Shown here in pieces: positions 21,845 through 34,018 of a DNA stretch of 64,000 nt (the stretch's first letter is position 1; every line of letters begins with the position of its first letter). The notes beneath the pieces are model-generated. The model worked only from the letters and a program-made list of their open reading frames with translations, had not been told where the DNA came from and made no database searches. The position numbers and the translations under genes are program-made. The DNA is from Wallemia ichthyophaga EXF-994 (lineage: Eukaryota; Basidiomycota; Wallemiomycetes; Wallemiales; Wallemiaceae). The DNA is taken from the NCBI RefSeq assembly GCF_000400465.1, contig NW_008806279.1, positions 434,001 through 498,000 on the forward strand, in the 5' to 3' direction.

Positions 21845-22474
21845 TTATTTTTTACCCAATATTGTGAACACTGTACCAAGAGTACTGTTGACAGTATGTA
21901 AGGTTTCTTGTAGCTCTGAAACTCTATGTGATAATCCATCAATCCTTTTATTAAGCTTAGCTACGTGACCTTCGTTGAGTACGTCTAGTGTGTATAAATT
22001 TTGTCTAAATTCTTGAATACGCGTGTCTAGCTCTGTGCTTAGCTTGTTTGTTGCGTCTAAAGATGCTGTTGCTTGATTTGGGAGATCGTACGCGTCATTA
22101 AGCTCATCACGCTCCATGATAACCTGAGCAGCCACCTTTACGACTCCCTCACCATCCTCTATCTCTCTACTCAGCTTCTTATATCGCTCTTCTAGCACAT
22201 CCAACTCCTCCTGATATCGCTGTTTCACTATCTTCGCGCAGCTTTGATCACCGAAAGAGCCCTTAAGTAATTCCCTGCGCTTGAAAATTTCATACAATTC
22301 ATCCCTCTGGCTTCTTATATTTAAATGTGTACTGTGGATCGATTATCTGTGAAACTCCTCTTTACCTTGAACCAAAACTCACTCAATCAACTCATTCAAC
22401 AAATCCCCTTTACTTGTTCCAGCCCTTTCGTTACCGCCTATGTTTACACCTAGACTACCACTCGCGTCTGTCAT
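21845..22474 (-). CDS. Small coiled-coil protein (hypothetical, 192 aa)
   Basis: The main open frame (to 21845) has no ATG of its own at the expected place. Joining it to an upstream exon solves this: exon 1 22383-22474 (MTDASGSLGVNIGGNERAG... ending LLNELI), intron 22332-22382 (51 nt, GTGAGT...CCACAG), exon 2 21845-22331 beginning in phase with THLNIRSQRDELYEIF. Most of the product is a predicted coiled coil with Glu/Lys/Leu heptads (YQEELDVLEERYKKLSREIE; LNKRIDGLSHRVSELQETL). I recognise no family. The 53-bp gap to the next coiled-coil gene downstream on the same strand could reflect co-expression. Confidence 0.6.
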
Positions 22475-22523
22475 GGCTCTTATCAAGAATATTTCATTCA
22501 ATTTCTATTTCTACATTCAATTT

Positions 22524-24172
22524 CTATTTTTTATCTTTCCCTTGGGTTTCTTCCTTCTCCTTGTCGTTTGCGCAGAAGTTGTCTTTGATTTTTCCCCATA
22601 GTGATGAGTTTGATGAGTTTGATGAGTTTCTATTTACATCTCCGTCTCCATCTGTTGCCTTTGCGTCTGACGAATCTGCATCGTCTTTCTTATCTATGTC
22701 ATCCTTCTCCCCTGCGTTTACCTCCTTCACCCCTTTGCTCTCCTGCGCCTTCCTCACTTCCTCAGTCACGCTTGGATACTTTCTCCGCACGGCGTTGCCT
22801 TCAGTGACATCAGAAAACTCTTCAACGATCTCTCTTTGTAATGGTGTGAGGTTGCGAGGGACCTGTACCTGGAATCCGACCATCAGATCTCCCTTCTCGC
22901 CACCTCTGCCGATCCTAGGCACACCCTTGCCTCTAAGCACCATCTCTTCACCGGGCTGTGTACCACTAGGCACGCGTATATCAACCTCGCCATCTAGCGT
23001 AGGTATTCTCAGTCTCCCACCGAGCATTGCGACGTGAAGAGGTACTTTAGCATTATGGAATAGATGCATGCCCTGTCTGCTGAAATCTTTGCTTGGTGAG
23101 ACACCGATCCGCACGAATAAATCACCAGTAGGACCATCGCCGCTTATTGGTGCGTCTCCTTTACCACTCACTTTAACTCTCATTCCATCTTCTACACCGG
23201 CAGGAATCTTCACTTCGACTGCACCCTTACCACGTACTTTACCTACACCATCACAGCTATCGCACTCATCGCCTTTCTTGATGGAAGAACCGGAACCTTG
23301 ACAGACTTGACAAGTAGATGCAACCTGGAAACCGCCCTGGATAACGAAAGTGCGCGTACCCATACCGTTGCACGCCTTGCATGTTGATCTAGATTTACCT
23401 CTTTTAAGACCATTACCTTTGCAAGTGCCACAGTTTTTGAGTGGTTTAGTGTCCAGATTTACTGTCTTGCCTTTAGCAGCGTCGAGGAAGGGAATATTTA
23501 CGTTGAGCTCAATGTCGTCGCCGCGAGTGACTGTGCTGCCACCGAAGCCACCTCTACCACCACCGCCAGCCCCACTTCCGAAAAGCTGTTCAAAGAGATC
23601 AGATGCATTGCCACCACCGAAGCCACCGCCAAAGCTGCCACCGCCACCGAATGGGAAACCACCACCGAAAGCATCACCAAAGCCACCAAAACCACCTGCA
23701 CCACCGAAAGGACCACCGCGGCTGCCATACATGTTTGGATCAAAGCCTTGTTGTTGAGAGGCAGGACCGAATTGATCGTAGTTCTTCCTCTTTGTATCGT
23801 CGGATAAAGTTTCCCAAGCGGATTGGATTTCAACGAATTTTTCTTTAGCGTTTGGATCTTTGTTGGTGTCAGGGTGGAATTTTCTAGCAAGCTGTGTGAG
23901 TTGTGAGTTGAGTGTAGCCCAAATCCACACGGCAAACTCACTTGGTAGAAGGATTTCTTGATTTCAGAAGTGGGAGCATCTTTGTTAACACCAAGTACTT
24001 GATAAGGGTCTTTGGTCTGTAAAGATGGAGACGTTGATCTGAATGATAATTTTGTGGATGTACTAAACTGCTTGCTACGCCTGCAGAGGCTTCTAGATAG
24101 GCTTCTGGTTGGTGTAGACGTGCTGTTTGAAAGCTGGAATGAAATCTGTAGCTGCTTCTGTGTAACTCTCAT
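22524..24172 (-). CDS. MDJ1: Mitochondrial DnaJ/Hsp40 co-chaperone Mdj1
   Basis: A class I DnaJ protein that stimulates mitochondrial Hsp70 in folding. Exons are 23942-24172 and 22524-23891 (532 aa). The N-terminus is rich in Ser/Thr/Arg with no acidic residues ([20 protein letters not shown]), a mitochondrial presequence. The J domain begins [20 protein letters not shown]; the HPD tripeptide lies in [18 protein letters not shown], just after the intron. A Gly/Phe region follows, then four zinc-binding repeats [24 protein letters not shown] and CDSCDGVG, the C-terminal substrate domains, and an acidic Ser/Asp/Asn tail. Confidence 0.95.
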
Positions 24173-24277
24173 TATTATCTTTTATCGTATTCTAGGACTT
24201 GGTGGAATCCTGGAGAGAGAAGACGGGCGAAAGGCAAATCATTGGCTTAAATTTGAATGAATGATGGATATATCTTA

Positions 24278-24891
24278 TTATGTATTCTTGGTAGTCTCAA
24301 CAGGCTCATCAGGCTCACTCCCACTCCCACTCTCACTTCCACTCCCACTCCCTGTGCTATCAGCCACATCGTCGTCATCCACAACATCCTCATCATCCAT
24401 AACCTTTTGTACTTGAGATTCCTTATAAGCCTCTCTGATCCAGTCATTTGAGTTATCCACTCCACTCAAAACATCCAATGGTTTCTGATCGTGCTTATTT
24501 TTCACGTTGAAGTTTGCACCAGCCTCGATAAGCTCAGTTACTGTAATTTCTCAACTAGACAGCCCAGCTAGACGCTCCACTTACATATATACTCTCTAGC
24601 CCTTCTATCCATCTTATCGTCACGCATCAGTACGTGCAACGGCGTGTCACCTTCAATCCTGTTCTGTGGATCGACATCCGCATTATCAAACGTAAGCAAT
24701 CCATCCAAAACACTTATTGAAGTGTTCTTCACTGCATAATGTAACGCAGTGTTACCCAATCCATCCTTGTAGTTTATATCAAACGGTGTTCCACTTTCTC
24801 CAACTTTGTCTGCCTCCTCAAAAACCTCATCTAGCAAATTCTCATCATCCTGCTTAGCTGCATGTAATAGCCTCTCGTCTGTTGATATCAT
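24278..24891 (-). CDS. Ankyrin-repeat protein
   Basis: Exons are 24585-24891 and 24278-24540 (189 aa). Two or three ankyrin units are visible: DERLLHAAKQDDENLL, GLGNTALHYAVKNTS, EGDTPLHVLMRDDK and LIEAGANFNVKNKHDQKPLDVL. The tail is acidic with Gly/Ser/Glu repeats. An extra 5' exon at 24934-24961 (MNEQDIKIT), joined across a 37-nt intron at 24896/24897, would be in frame and extend the N-terminus by about 11 residues; I cannot decide between the two starts. Size and shape recall small fungal ankyrin proteins such as Yar1, a ribosomal-protein chaperone, but the resemblance is weak. Confidence 0.75.
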
Positions 24892-25119
24892 AACATCTAA
24901 GCTTAGTCTTCTACTTGCCTATACCAAACTCACGTGTTATCTTTATGTCTTGCTCGTTCATTAGTATCTTCTTCACGTTATCCTCTGAATATCAAACAAT
25001 CAAACAATTTCAGTGATGATTGACGTGTTGTGAGTTTATTGTACATTACAAGTGTGTTTTGTAAAATTATTTGCCAACTTGCATCACTTCCTCATAATAC
25101 AATAAATAGATACATCTTT

Positions 25120-28100
25120 TTACAAGTTGGTATTAGCGATTGTTAGCGACTGTGAACAGCGTTAGACGGTCTGTTGGGTATTTCCTGATCCTTATATAAC
25201 TCACCTTGGTCGCATTCATCGTCTTGTAAATACCAACAAGTCGATTACTCAATTCAAACATATCATTCCTGAAACACAAATCAGCACCTTGTACGTTCCA
25301 AGCTCTCTTGCTCACCTCAACGATATGATAATGAACTGCGCATCTTTCGTCCTGTCCTTGATATAGTTTGCCACAATCGACACATTTCTGAAATCGAGGG
25401 CCGCATCAATCTCATCCATAAAGTAGAGTGGCGTGGGCTGAAAAATTTAGCAAATACTCGGTTTATGCCTGATCGGCACCCACCTTATATGCATGCAACG
25501 CAAACACTAAGGCCAGCGAGCTCAATGTCTTTTCACCACCAGAAAGATTACTGATATTCTTCCAACTCTTCTTTGGCGGCATGACCGAGAAGATGATGCC
25601 CTCGCTGAATGGATCCAGTGAATCAACTAGCTCAAGCTCGGCATTACCACCGAGTGTTATCATCTGTGCGTATTATATCAGTATTGTTAGCCAATTTACC
25701 CCCACTCACCTGGTACATCTCTTTCAATTTGGATGATATTATCGTGAACCCATGCATAAACTCATCCAATCGCTTTTTACGCAGCTCATCGTATGTGCTC
25801 TTAGCTTCATCTCTACGACGAGTCACATCCTGGACATCAGCAGCTCGATCTCTGTATTCCTTTTTGCGCGATTTGTATTCTGCTAGCACCTCTAGATTCA
25901 CCGTTGACTTCTCCACCTTATCTTCGGCTCGTACTATCTCCTTCTTAAGCACATCCAGCTGTATTTCTTGGATTTCTTCCTGCGAGTATGTTTCAAGCTG
26001 TGCAGACGCTGGTTTAGGTGGTTGCTTTGTCTGTGTTGGCTGTGGTTGTGGTAATGATGCTTCATCCTCTTCCATCTTTTCATCACCCTCACCTTCACCC
26101 TCTTGCTGGATTGAAGGTTCATCCGATTGAGCTAGCGCAGACTCCTGTTCCTCCTCATCGTCCACATCTTGCAATGTAAGTTTGCCCAGTCGTTCTCTAT
26201 AGATACCTATTTTATTTTCAGAATCCTTGAGTATGTTGGTCGTCTCATCCATCTGTCCTTTCAGGTCCGTCTCGAGAGCGTTGAACGACTGCATAGCCAA
26301 TGCCTCATTATCAAGCTGCGCCTTGACTTCATTCAACTCCTCCTGCTTTCCTTCCAGCGCATCTCTCACTTTGTCAACCTCACTTCTCACTCCCTTAGCC
26401 TTCGACAGTTGTTGATCGTTTTTCTCGCTCACTGCACTAATCTCCTCTTCCAATTTGGCGAGTTTCTTCTCATTATCCTTGACGCTCTTCGCGTAACGAC
26501 TAATGTCTTTATTAGACTTGGACAGTGAAACCTCAGCCTTGGTTATGCGCTCACTACACAAACCCATCATCATCTTGGTTGAGTCGACTTTACTTTTCTG
26601 CGCGCGCAGCTTGACACCACCGACCTCCAATATCTTCTCCTGGAGCTGTTCTATCTCGCTTTCAATTGATGATGTCTTGTCCACCAGCTTATCTACCTCT
26701 TTCTTCAGCTTGCTCATTTCCGTATCGAGTGACTTGATACGTTTCGAATCTCCAGCATCTGGCTTACTCTCCTCTTTCATCTTCCTCGCATGTTTTTCAG
26801 CCTCGCTTATCCGTTTCGTGAAAGTAGCCTGGTCGAGTTCAGCCTTTTCAGCCTGAATTTCGAGCTCAGGCGCAAGCTTTCTCAGTCCGCCACATTCGTT
26901 TTCAATACTGGCCACTTTCTCTAAAATCTCTCTGAGCTTCTCCTCAACTTTTTCGCGCTCGCTCTCTAGCTGATTGACGGTATCCATCGTCACGGTGTCG
27001 GTAGGGTTAGCGAAAGACGAGCCCATTCCGCCGCGCAAGACCCGCTGTCCACCACCCGACATTGCTCCCGATGCCTCAATAACATTGCCCTGCAAACTAA
27101 CGACACGCCATCTGTTTTTTCCATAGGCGATGCGGTTGCCCTGCGTAAGGTCTTGCGCTACGAGTGTATTTCCGAGTGCCTTGTAGAACGCCGGTATGTA
27201 CTCCTTTTTGCGCGGCTGAACAAGATCAATCAGACGCGGCGCATCCTCCGGTGTAGCTAACTTTACTGGCGTTTTACCGGCAAGTTGCTCCAGCACTATG
27301 AAAGTAGCTCTACCGACATTATTCTCACGGAGATGAGCAATGCATGTCTGCGCAGCTTGCACTGTATCGACGACGAAATTATTTAGCCCTCCGCAGGCCG
27401 TCGTTATTGCAATGTCGTACTTGTCGTGAATCACTCCCAAGCTGCCCAAGCGGCCATGAAAGCCAGAAACTCGACCTGTGTCCCGCAACCGTGTCAGACT
27501 TGCCAACACAGCATCTTGGGAGCGGTTTGCAGTGAGTGAAGAACGCGCCTCATCGGCTTTGTGGCGTGCTTGGCTGAGATGGCGACGCATATTCCCTTCT
27601 TCTTTTCTCAAATCGCTCAATTGTGATTCAAGTTGGCTCATCTCAGCGGATACTCGCTGACGTTCCGATTGGATGTCAGTAGCAGACGATTTCTTCGTTT
27701 CAACTTGATCCTTGACTGCTTGCAGCTGCTCATCCGCTTCTGCAGCAGCTTTTTGCGCACTATCGGCCTTGGATGAGAGGAGGTCGCGCTCAGAGTCTGC
27801 AACGTCAATCTTCGTCTGCAGGTCGGACAGCTTGGCTTGCCATGGCTGCAGCTCTTTCTGCTTCGATTCGATCTGATCAGTGAAAACTTGTGTTTTGCCT
27901 TGGATACGTAATCAGATGGTGCTGTTGAGAGTATTATGATACGCTCTTACCTTTCAGTGAATCTATGATAGATTCTAGCTTTCCTTCCTCTGCGCCTAAG
28001 CCAGCCTCATGACTCTCAGTCTCAGCGCGAGCTTTCTCCATCTCCTCAGTGAGCTCGGTGATATTGTGTTGAGCTGTCTTGTGTGCGTGCGAGTCATCCG

Positions 28101-29244
28101 CCAGAGACTTTTTCAGCTTTTTAATCTTGCTATTGAGATCTTTCATCTTAACGTCGAGTTTTACATTCTCTTTGTTTTTGTCTTCGTGCGACTTTGTTAT
28201 ACGCTTCATCTCACTTTCCATACCCTTGCACTCCTTCTCGAGACGTTTGTGTTCAGCTTCGAGGTCGCAGAGAGCATCTTTACGACCTGAGACTTTGGAT
28301 TCTTCCGAGTGGAGTTGGGTTGAGATTTCTTGGAGGTGTTCATTGCACACGGAGATGTTGTTTGTAAGATCGAAGAGATAGCGTTGGTAGAGAACGTTTT
28401 TCTTACGAGCTACAGAATTGCAGTCTTTGAGATAAGACTCAGCCTCATCTTTGTGACCCTCTAAACGATCCTTCTCCTTTTCAACGATACGAAGTCTACT
28501 GAGACGCTCACTGCGCTCATCAGAGAGCTTATCCATGTCGACCAGGCTGTCCTCGATGGGCTGCTTGTAGGTGACTGTGCCAACGATGTCTTCAAGGTAC
28601 TCAAGCAAGCCATCCTCATGCGGAGAAGGGGCTTTGCTTTTCATTTGAGCGATGGATTCAACCTCGCCCTGTAGAATGAGGAATCTATTATGATCAAGGT
28701 CGATGCCTCTGCCTTTGAGGAGGTTTGTGACGGTAGCGTAGTTGGAAGATTCGCCGTCGATCAAATACTTTGACTGATTGTTCCTCATTGCCATTCTAGT
28801 AACAACAAGCTGGCTATTGGGTACAATTTGGAAATCCTCGCTGCCAGGCTCATCGAAAATCTCCCTGAAGTGAACCTCCACAGCGCAATGATCAAAATTT
28901 GGGTGTTCTGCGCTGTTATGTATCAACTCAGATAGCTTCGATTGACGCATCTTGTTGGCACGATAACCGAAAACGAAGAGTAACGCGTCGATAGTGTTGC
29001 TCTTTCCACTTCCATTTGGTCCAACGATAGAGGAGAATGACTTTACCCGTTTCAGCTGTGCACTCTACGCGCAAACACGCGTACTCACTTTATGAAATGG
29101 TCCAATAACCTGAGTACCCGCGAATGATTTGAAATTTATAAGTGCTAGCTGGTGTATCACTAGCCGTGACCGCTTTGGTTTCTCTTCTGGCTGTTCTGGC
29201 TGCTCTGGCTGCTTGTTCGACTCTCCAAGCACATCATCACTCAT
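25120..29244 (-). CDS. SMC4: Condensin ATPase subunit Smc4
   Basis: Exons are 29089-29244, 27951-29040, 25710-27898, 25484-25663, 25316-25437, 25205-25268 and 25120-25149 (1276 aa, all in phase). Smc4 pairs with Smc2 in condensin to compact mitotic chromosomes. The N-terminal head has LVIHQLALINFKSFAG and Walker A GPNGSGKS (about residues 59-66). Long coiled coils flank a hinge around ASLTRLRDTGRVSGFHGRLG and RMAYGKNRWRVV-like FGKNRWRVVSLQGNVIEASG. The C-terminal head has signature LSGGEKTLSSLALVFALH and Walker B PLYFMDEIDAALDF; the last nine residues, SLTIANTNL, lie on their own exon. An earlier in-frame ATG is at 29274. Matching N- and C-terminal blocks make Smc4 rather than Smc2 the clear choice. 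Confidence 0.95.
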
Positions 29245-29305
29245 CGTGGTTGATAACAAAGAACATTTTATCATTTTCTACATTTATTCATTAATTTTAT
29301 ATCAT

Positions 29306-32300
29306 CTACCACTCCTCTTCATCCGCTCCTGGCTGCCGACGCTTTGAAAGTGCGGCTGCAAGATCATTTCCGAACCCAGCCCCTCCATTAGTTGGCATAC
29401 TCATTTGAGGCGCATCACCAGGCGCATCACCATTCATACCTGGCTTTGGTTTTGGTTTTGGTGCTACAGCTGGCTTGGCCTTGACTGGCGGTGGTGCCTT
29501 CTTCGTCCCATTCGATGGCGCGCTCGTAGGAGCAGGAGCAGGCGCAGGCGCAGGAGCCGGTGCAGGTGCAGGTGGCACTGCCCTAGCTGCTGGCTTAGGC
29601 TGCTGCTGCGGCTGTGGTGCTTTATTCAAATACGTAGACGGACACCACCCCTCAACCCCTCTGTCATTCCTAACAAGCCACCAGCCTGTACAAATTACTT
29701 GTTAGTTGCATTCCCTTTAAAACCGCCGAACCAACCTGACGCATCCTGATTCAAAACTTCTACTACTTCATCTTTCCCTAGTGACAGCTCCCCACTTTCT
29801 TGGGTATCGAAGGGATGGACACTTTTCCACAGGTCCTTTGCCGGCGAGGCAGGTCTGGCCGGTGGCCGTGGTGGAGTGGCGGGAGTAGGTGCTGGTGCTG
29901 GTGCTGGAGGAGCTGCTGCCGCACCTTTACCTCCACCTCCTGCCTTGGTCCCAGCCTCGTGCACAGCTGGCACTGGAGGTGTTGTCCTGACCGCTGGTGC
30001 AGGCACCGGCGTACTCAACGAAGGCTTACCTTTCCCTCCAGGTAACGGAACACTGCGTGGTGCTGCTGTTGACCTTGGCGCTCCCCTCTTGGTAGCCATC
30101 TTGGCTGGTCGCGCTTTTCGTGGAACAGGTGGTCTCGACACACTTGATGCTGGCTCTCCACCTCCAATAGTAATAGTGTGAGATTTGTATCCTGCGCCGC
30201 TGATCTTCTCCTGTGCCTTCACTGCCGATGTGTCCCCTTTGACTGCCTTGATCTGCGCCTTTTTGTCCTTCTTTTTGGTATAATCGATAGTTGGTCCTGC
30301 GTTTACAGTTATCGTCCCACCTGCGACTCTATTTAGCTGGGTGACAAGCTCAGTCTTGAACTTGACTATTAATATTGGGTCGCCTTCTTCAGTAGCTCCC
30401 AAGTTGAGCACTATAAAGTCATCTTGAAGATTGGAGAATGAAACTCCTTTGACCGAACCTACGAGGATCTTACGTTCTACAGTCGTTCCTTCTTTGGTGG
30501 TCACGACAATGTAGAATGCTTTATTCGTCAAGACTATGAACCTCGGACTTGGTTTTGACGTTCTTCCCAACCTAGAAACCATGATCTCTGCGCGAGAGGA
30601 GAAAGATACTGGCTCTGCCTTGCCAATCCCACAGGTGCGGCTGAGCATTTCACCAGTAGGACTACCGCCGTTGACGTCCAAGTAATCACCCATGAATCTT
30701 CTCTGACTGACTAGTGAGAATTTTCTTCTCTCCTTTCTATTGTCCAGCAATTGGTGTCCGTATGTTCTTATTTTCTCATAAGCGATACCCTCCTTCTTCG
30801 ACATCCAGAATCGTTGGATCTTCTGCGCGCTCTCTTGTCTTCTACGGAGATAGGCACGCCATGAACGCTGGATCTTACTGGCCATGTTGTGCCAGTATTT
30901 GTCTCTCATAGTTTCCAAAGCGAAAAGTGTTTCAGGATTCTTGATGAATGCCTTTGTTATACCCAACTGCCATTCGTCCTTGGCTATGCCGGTGTCAGTG
31001 AGCATCTGTGCGCATCCAGATCTAGCGTCTCCCTGCCAGATATAATCGCCTGCGTAACTGGTAGATGGGGATAAGAGGTAAAATCGTTCAATCATTTTTT
31101 CAAAAGAATTTCTATACGCAAATCCTGCTCTTCTAACTCTTATATTCTCTTGCAATCCTAGATATTTAATTTGGTGAAGTATTGCAGCATCGTCGTACTC
31201 TGTGGGTGATCTATTTGAATTGGGTTTAATGGTACGTATGTAAGATGGCTGAGATGCCATAAGCTTTTCCACTAGCAAGTTTGCAGATACCTATATCGAG
31301 TGAGCTTGGGGCACAACTTTTACGGCAATGACTCACTTTAATTCTGTCACCGGCAGTAGGTGGTCTCTTTTTCGAGTTAGGATCAGGTCTCTCTGGGAAC
31401 AATCCTTGTAGGAATGAATTGCTAGATTCGTCGATAAGGTTCAAAAGATCCTTCAACAGTGCATCTTTATTCTTGTCTGTCATTTGCTGGATGTTGTAAG
31501 TGACATCACCTGCATAATGCTTGATGACAAATTTAGATCCGCGGAGGTTGAAGTGCGGGTTGTTCGAGACCATGTTCAGACGTTGGGCAAATGAGTTGTC
31601 AGCCGCGGCGGGGTCCGCATGGGCAGTAGCACATGCATCGTTGAGTGCAGCAAAGATACCAGGGGGACGCTTCTCTTCAATCAAATCACAGACAATCTTG
31701 TTGTTGAAGAACTTGATAGGCTGCCATTGAATCTGTTCCATGGCATACTCTTCCTGTTCTTTCTTGAGAGTCAGCTCGATGAAGATCTGCTGAAGCTTTT
31801 CGTTGACGTAGTTGATACAGAGCTGTTCGAAAGAGTTATCGTCAAAAATCTCAAATCCGTAGATATCAAGAATACCGATGACGTAGTCGCTCGCTTGAGC
31901 TGGTGCAAGAGATCTATTGATACGGCTAACGATCCACTCGAACAGGTTGTTGTATATGGCTTTGGAAAAAGCATCGCGAACTGAGGTGGCCTGAGCTGGG
32001 TTGAGGGGCACTTCATAGACTGATCCACGTCTACCACCTCTCTGAGTTTCCATGACGCGACACGTGACTGCCTTTTCTAACGATGCCTTACTCACTTGGA
32101 GCAGGTAAGCGATGAACTCGAGTGTGTCTGGGTCGTCAGGTTGGGCATTTCCGTCATCGTTTTCAACAAAGACTATGTTACCGAGCCAAAGGATCGAGGC
32201 AAGCATTCGGAAGATCTCGTTTTGCTCTTCGCCGCTAAGACCTATTATGTTCATTGCGTCGATTGTCTCTGAGAAGTCTTTTTCGTCATTGATACCGGCT

Positions 32301-33261
32301 ACATCCAAGCAACCAGCGCGGGAGGTATACACATAAGCGTCAGGGCCTTGTAAACCGAATGCCTCTGGTAGCGCGTGTGAGCGAAGGAAGTGTAAGAAGA
32401 GCTTGCATACCTCTCTGTGCTTGGGAAGCACCCTTTGTGAGCTGATAGAATATGTGGAAGTCACGTTCGTCGTTAATTTGACCAACAACACGGCCCTGAG
32501 TGATGTTAAAAAGAGCACTATCAATTAAACAGTTTTCCCACCTTTTCCAGCAAGTAGTTAGTGATTCTGGCACCAACAGGCTCGCCAGAACGATTGAACA
32601 TAATCTCGAGATACTTTCCATGTCTACTTGAGTTGTTGTTTCTGAGCGTCTTTGCACAACCGAAGCTCTCAAGCAAGGGGTTTGTAGCTAGGACCATATC
32701 CTTGATACCCTGGATCGAACTATCATGACCGCCAGAGACTTCAGCGATATACTGCATGATGCGTTTGGCAGCCTCAGTCTTACCGGCACCAGATTCACCG
32801 GAGATGATAACGCATTGGTTCTCCTGATACGCGGACATATTGTAATACATGGATTCGGCAATAGCGTAAACGTGTGGGGTCATTTCGAGCCTGTTCTTGC
32901 CCTTGTAAGAGCGAAGGATGTCTTCCGTGTAAATGCCCAAGTCTTTGAATGGATTTATTGAAATCAATACGTGTCCAATGTACGTGTAGATCTCGCCAAC
33001 TTGGAAACGTTTCTTGAGATTTTCGTTGATGGATTCATTGGATATGGTCGTAAGGAGCGTCATGTCAGAAACGCCAGCTTGCTTCTTCTTGAAGCTGTCC
33101 TTCCAATCTGCCTGTAGCGATCATCAGCCACTGCTGTGATGCGCTGTTATACAACCGACCTTGGCTATTTGCTTATCAGGCTTTGCTTTGTTCCCAGATT
33201 TCTTTGAAATAGCCTGTGCAACTCATTAGATTGATTTTAGCCTATGCGCGTCACTCACCAT
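29306..33261 (-). CDS. MYO1: Class I myosin (Myo3/Myo5 type)
   Basis: An actin motor and Arp2/3 activator of endocytic actin patches. Exons are 33259-33261, 33160-33213, 32542-33111, 32411-32495, 31337-32364, 29736-31290 and 29306-29685 (1224 aa). The first coding exon is just the ATG. The motor has GESGAGKT near 124-131, the TEDS-site Ser near 352 in [10 protein letters not shown] (a PAK target in yeast), and [20 protein letters not shown]. After the IQ-like stretch comes the TH1 membrane-binding domain ([19 protein letters not shown]). Then come Pro/Ala-rich TH2, an SH3 ([20 protein letters not shown], spliced to [20 protein letters not shown]), and the terminal acidic DEEEW that binds Arp2/3. 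Confidence 0.96.
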
Positions 33262-34018
33262 GACGTTGTAGTTCAAGGATTATCGCGCAGTTGAATTTGT
33301 CAATTATTATCCTATGTATAATTATGAAGCATGTTGATTATATCATTTACCAGCTATTCGAGTGCTTTTGCCTCACATTCCATCACTCTTTTAAAAATTT
33401 CACCTTGTGACCACATTGCCTAAATGAATCCTTTGTTGCGAAAATTAATATTTGATTCACTCACAATTACTTAGTTACCGTTCTATACGCTTTTAAGGGG
33501 TACCTCATTAAACGACCCCAGTGTCCAGGACTGATGCCGATGCGATCGGTCTAAGAGGTTCGAGCTGTCATAAAAAGTAAGATTTACACGCCTTGAATAG
33601 ATCTATGGGAGTATACTGTTTTATACCTGGATTTGTAAGAGTTTTGCGTCTATTCTCAGGGATTGTGTCCGTGTTTCATTGTTCAGGAGATATAACGCCG
33701 ACTTCAATATACTTCTAACATTTCAGCAAATCGGAAGTCTATATACAAATACTACATACAATCGAGATCACGAAGATATGCCACTGCGTATCATCTATTT
33801 TGGCATATGGGACATGGCGTGCCGAATCAACAGGCCAAACAAGTTGTGTTAAAGTCAATTTTCCCCTTAAATTTCAAGGGGGAGGACGTCTGACACTTTG
33901 TTTGAAATTGGTCGCTCACTCAGGCACCCACCCGCCGCTCCGAGACTTGCATTGTGAAATTGGCCGGGTTGAAACAACTTACGTGTGCAGTCGCATCTTC
34001 ATTTGAAAAGCAACATCA
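33262..34018. other. Gene-poor sequence upstream of MYO1
   Basis: About 750 bp, AT-rich, without a supportable gene. It must include the MYO1 promoter at its left end. The rest belongs to the degenerate island that continues to 38.1 kb. Confidence 0.4.

Noticed and set aside
33520-33580. GGTTCGAG (tRNA B-box-like) at about 33558
   Set aside because: No matching A box or foldable cloverleaf around it. I found no supportable tRNA in the window.
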